Made by a program: the position numbers and the translations under genes
DNA from: an uncultured Verrucomicrobiales bacterium
GTDB lineage: Bacteria; Verrucomicrobiota; Verrucomicrobiia; Verrucomicrobiales; Akkermansiaceae
Length of the DNA stretch: 42,606 nt
Reading direction: 5' to 3'
NCBI GenBank assembly: GCA_905478925.1
Contig: CAJQKQ010000098.1
Coordinates: 1-42,606, forward strand
In this document: piece after piece, positions 42,206 through 42,606 of the stretch
Layout: each line of letters opens with the position of its first letter
How positions within the stretch are numbered: position 1 is the first letter of the stretch
The notes under the pieces: model-generated
What the model was told of the DNA's origin: nothing
The model's input: only the letters and a program-made list of their open reading frames with translations
The model's database searches: none

Positions 42206-42606
42206 GTCCGGGCAGCGTATGGAAGGGCGGCTGGATTCCAAGGTCGGAATTTACCAAGGAGTGGCTGCATTCTGCTGCCAACCGCAGCGCAGCGGAACCG
42301 GAACGAAGTGGAGATAGCCGGAGGCAAATGGAGGGACACGAAACCAGATCACATCCCTCAAAGAAGCAGGGAGGGAAGTCGCTCTTGTTTCCGCTCACTG
42401 GTCAGAGATGGGATTGATGAATTTCGATTGTTGATTGTTGATTGTTGATTGTTGATTGTTGATTGTTGATTGTTGATTGTTGAAGTGGTTCCCTTACCGT
42501 TGCCAGTAAATTTTGAGTTTTATTGATGTCGTGATCTGGTCTGTGAGGTGGGCGGGGCGGTCAAGCTGGCTCAGCTTGCCGGGGTTTGGGGCGGGTAGCC
42601 CCAAGG
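42206..42606. other. Gene-free terminal stretch with tandem repeat and two small hairpins
   Basis: No convincing gene is visible. The stretch holds the 7-bp tandem repeat at 42426-42481. Near the edge there are two short perfect hairpins: CAAGCTG/CAGCTTG (42562-42578, loop GCT) and TTGGGGC/GCCCCAA (42586-42604, loop GGGTA). They may be the start of another REP-like element continuing outside the window. Confidence 0.5.
42426..42481. repeat. Perfect tandem repeat, (GATTGTT)x8
   Basis: Eight exact copies of GATTGTT span 56 bp (42426-42481), followed by GAAG. There is no coding frame across it and no unit variation, so it is young or actively maintained. Confidence 0.9.

Noticed and set aside
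42426..42481. Possible CRISPR or attachment iterons
   Set aside because: The units are 7 bp, contiguous and without spacers, so they are a simple tandem repeat.

Overview
The window looks like a chromosome segment of a Verrucomicrobiota bacterium, probably Verrucomicrobiae. This is inferred from gene content and style, not from a marker rRNA. It is GC-rich, has few clear Shine-Dalgarno sites, and carries a TlpA-like protein with an SHD1-like tail, a TrhO-RluA fusion, and intergenic spaces full of short-unit repeats. No rRNA, tRNA, CRISPR array or prophage is visible. Most genes are intact housekeeping or catabolic genes, with several decayed or mobile items between them.

Layout. 1-5.2 kb: a YqeY fragment, a ParE/GyrB-type topoisomerase subunit, an ECF sigma / membrane protein / degenerate HtrA-PDZ operon, then a dead REP-associated tyrosine transposase (RAYT) bracketed by REP hairpins. 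5.2-9.2 kb: PhoH, a BRCT protein and NAD-dependent DNA ligase. The BRCT gene and the 3' half of ligA lie in a distinctly AT-richer block. 9.2-15.1 kb: a 200-bp MITE-like element, an IscA/J-domain pair, a small membrane protein, peroxiredoxin, RsmB, BioD, a frameshifted TPM-like gene and DNA polymerase III delta'. 15.2-19.7 kb: a membrane-anchored GH75-like protein and a sucrose-phosphate phosphatase/synthase pair.

19.7-26.1 kb holds the most coherent metabolic system: an aldo/keto reductase closely resembling plant L-galactose dehydrogenase, a COG3618-type lactonase, a zinc dehydrogenase of the L-galactonate 5-dehydrogenase type, a tagaturonate epimerase (UxaE), an RbsD/FucU mutarotase and a TIM-barrel isomerase, all on the minus strand. 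Together they outline oxidative L-galactose catabolism: L-galactose, lactone, L-galactonate, D-tagaturonate, D-fructuronate.

26.2-36 kb: an ABC-F protein, a small protein/nucleotidyltransferase pair, a glycosyltransferase, an M20 peptidase, a TrhO-RluA fusion, TilS and a zinc-ribbon membrane protein. 36.3-41.5 kb: a deletion-derived sulfatase pseudogene, then an outer-membrane barrel gene and a four-gene Mn/Fe ABC importer. The last two each follow a 14-bp DtxR/MntR-like palindrome and probably form one metal regulon. The window ends with a TPR protein and a 400-bp gene-free stretch holding a perfect 7-bp tandem repeat. A recurring theme is AT-rich or short-unit quasi-repeats set immediately before start codons (ligA, rsmB, uxaE, L-galactose dehydrogenase, M20 peptidase, phoH, tilS).
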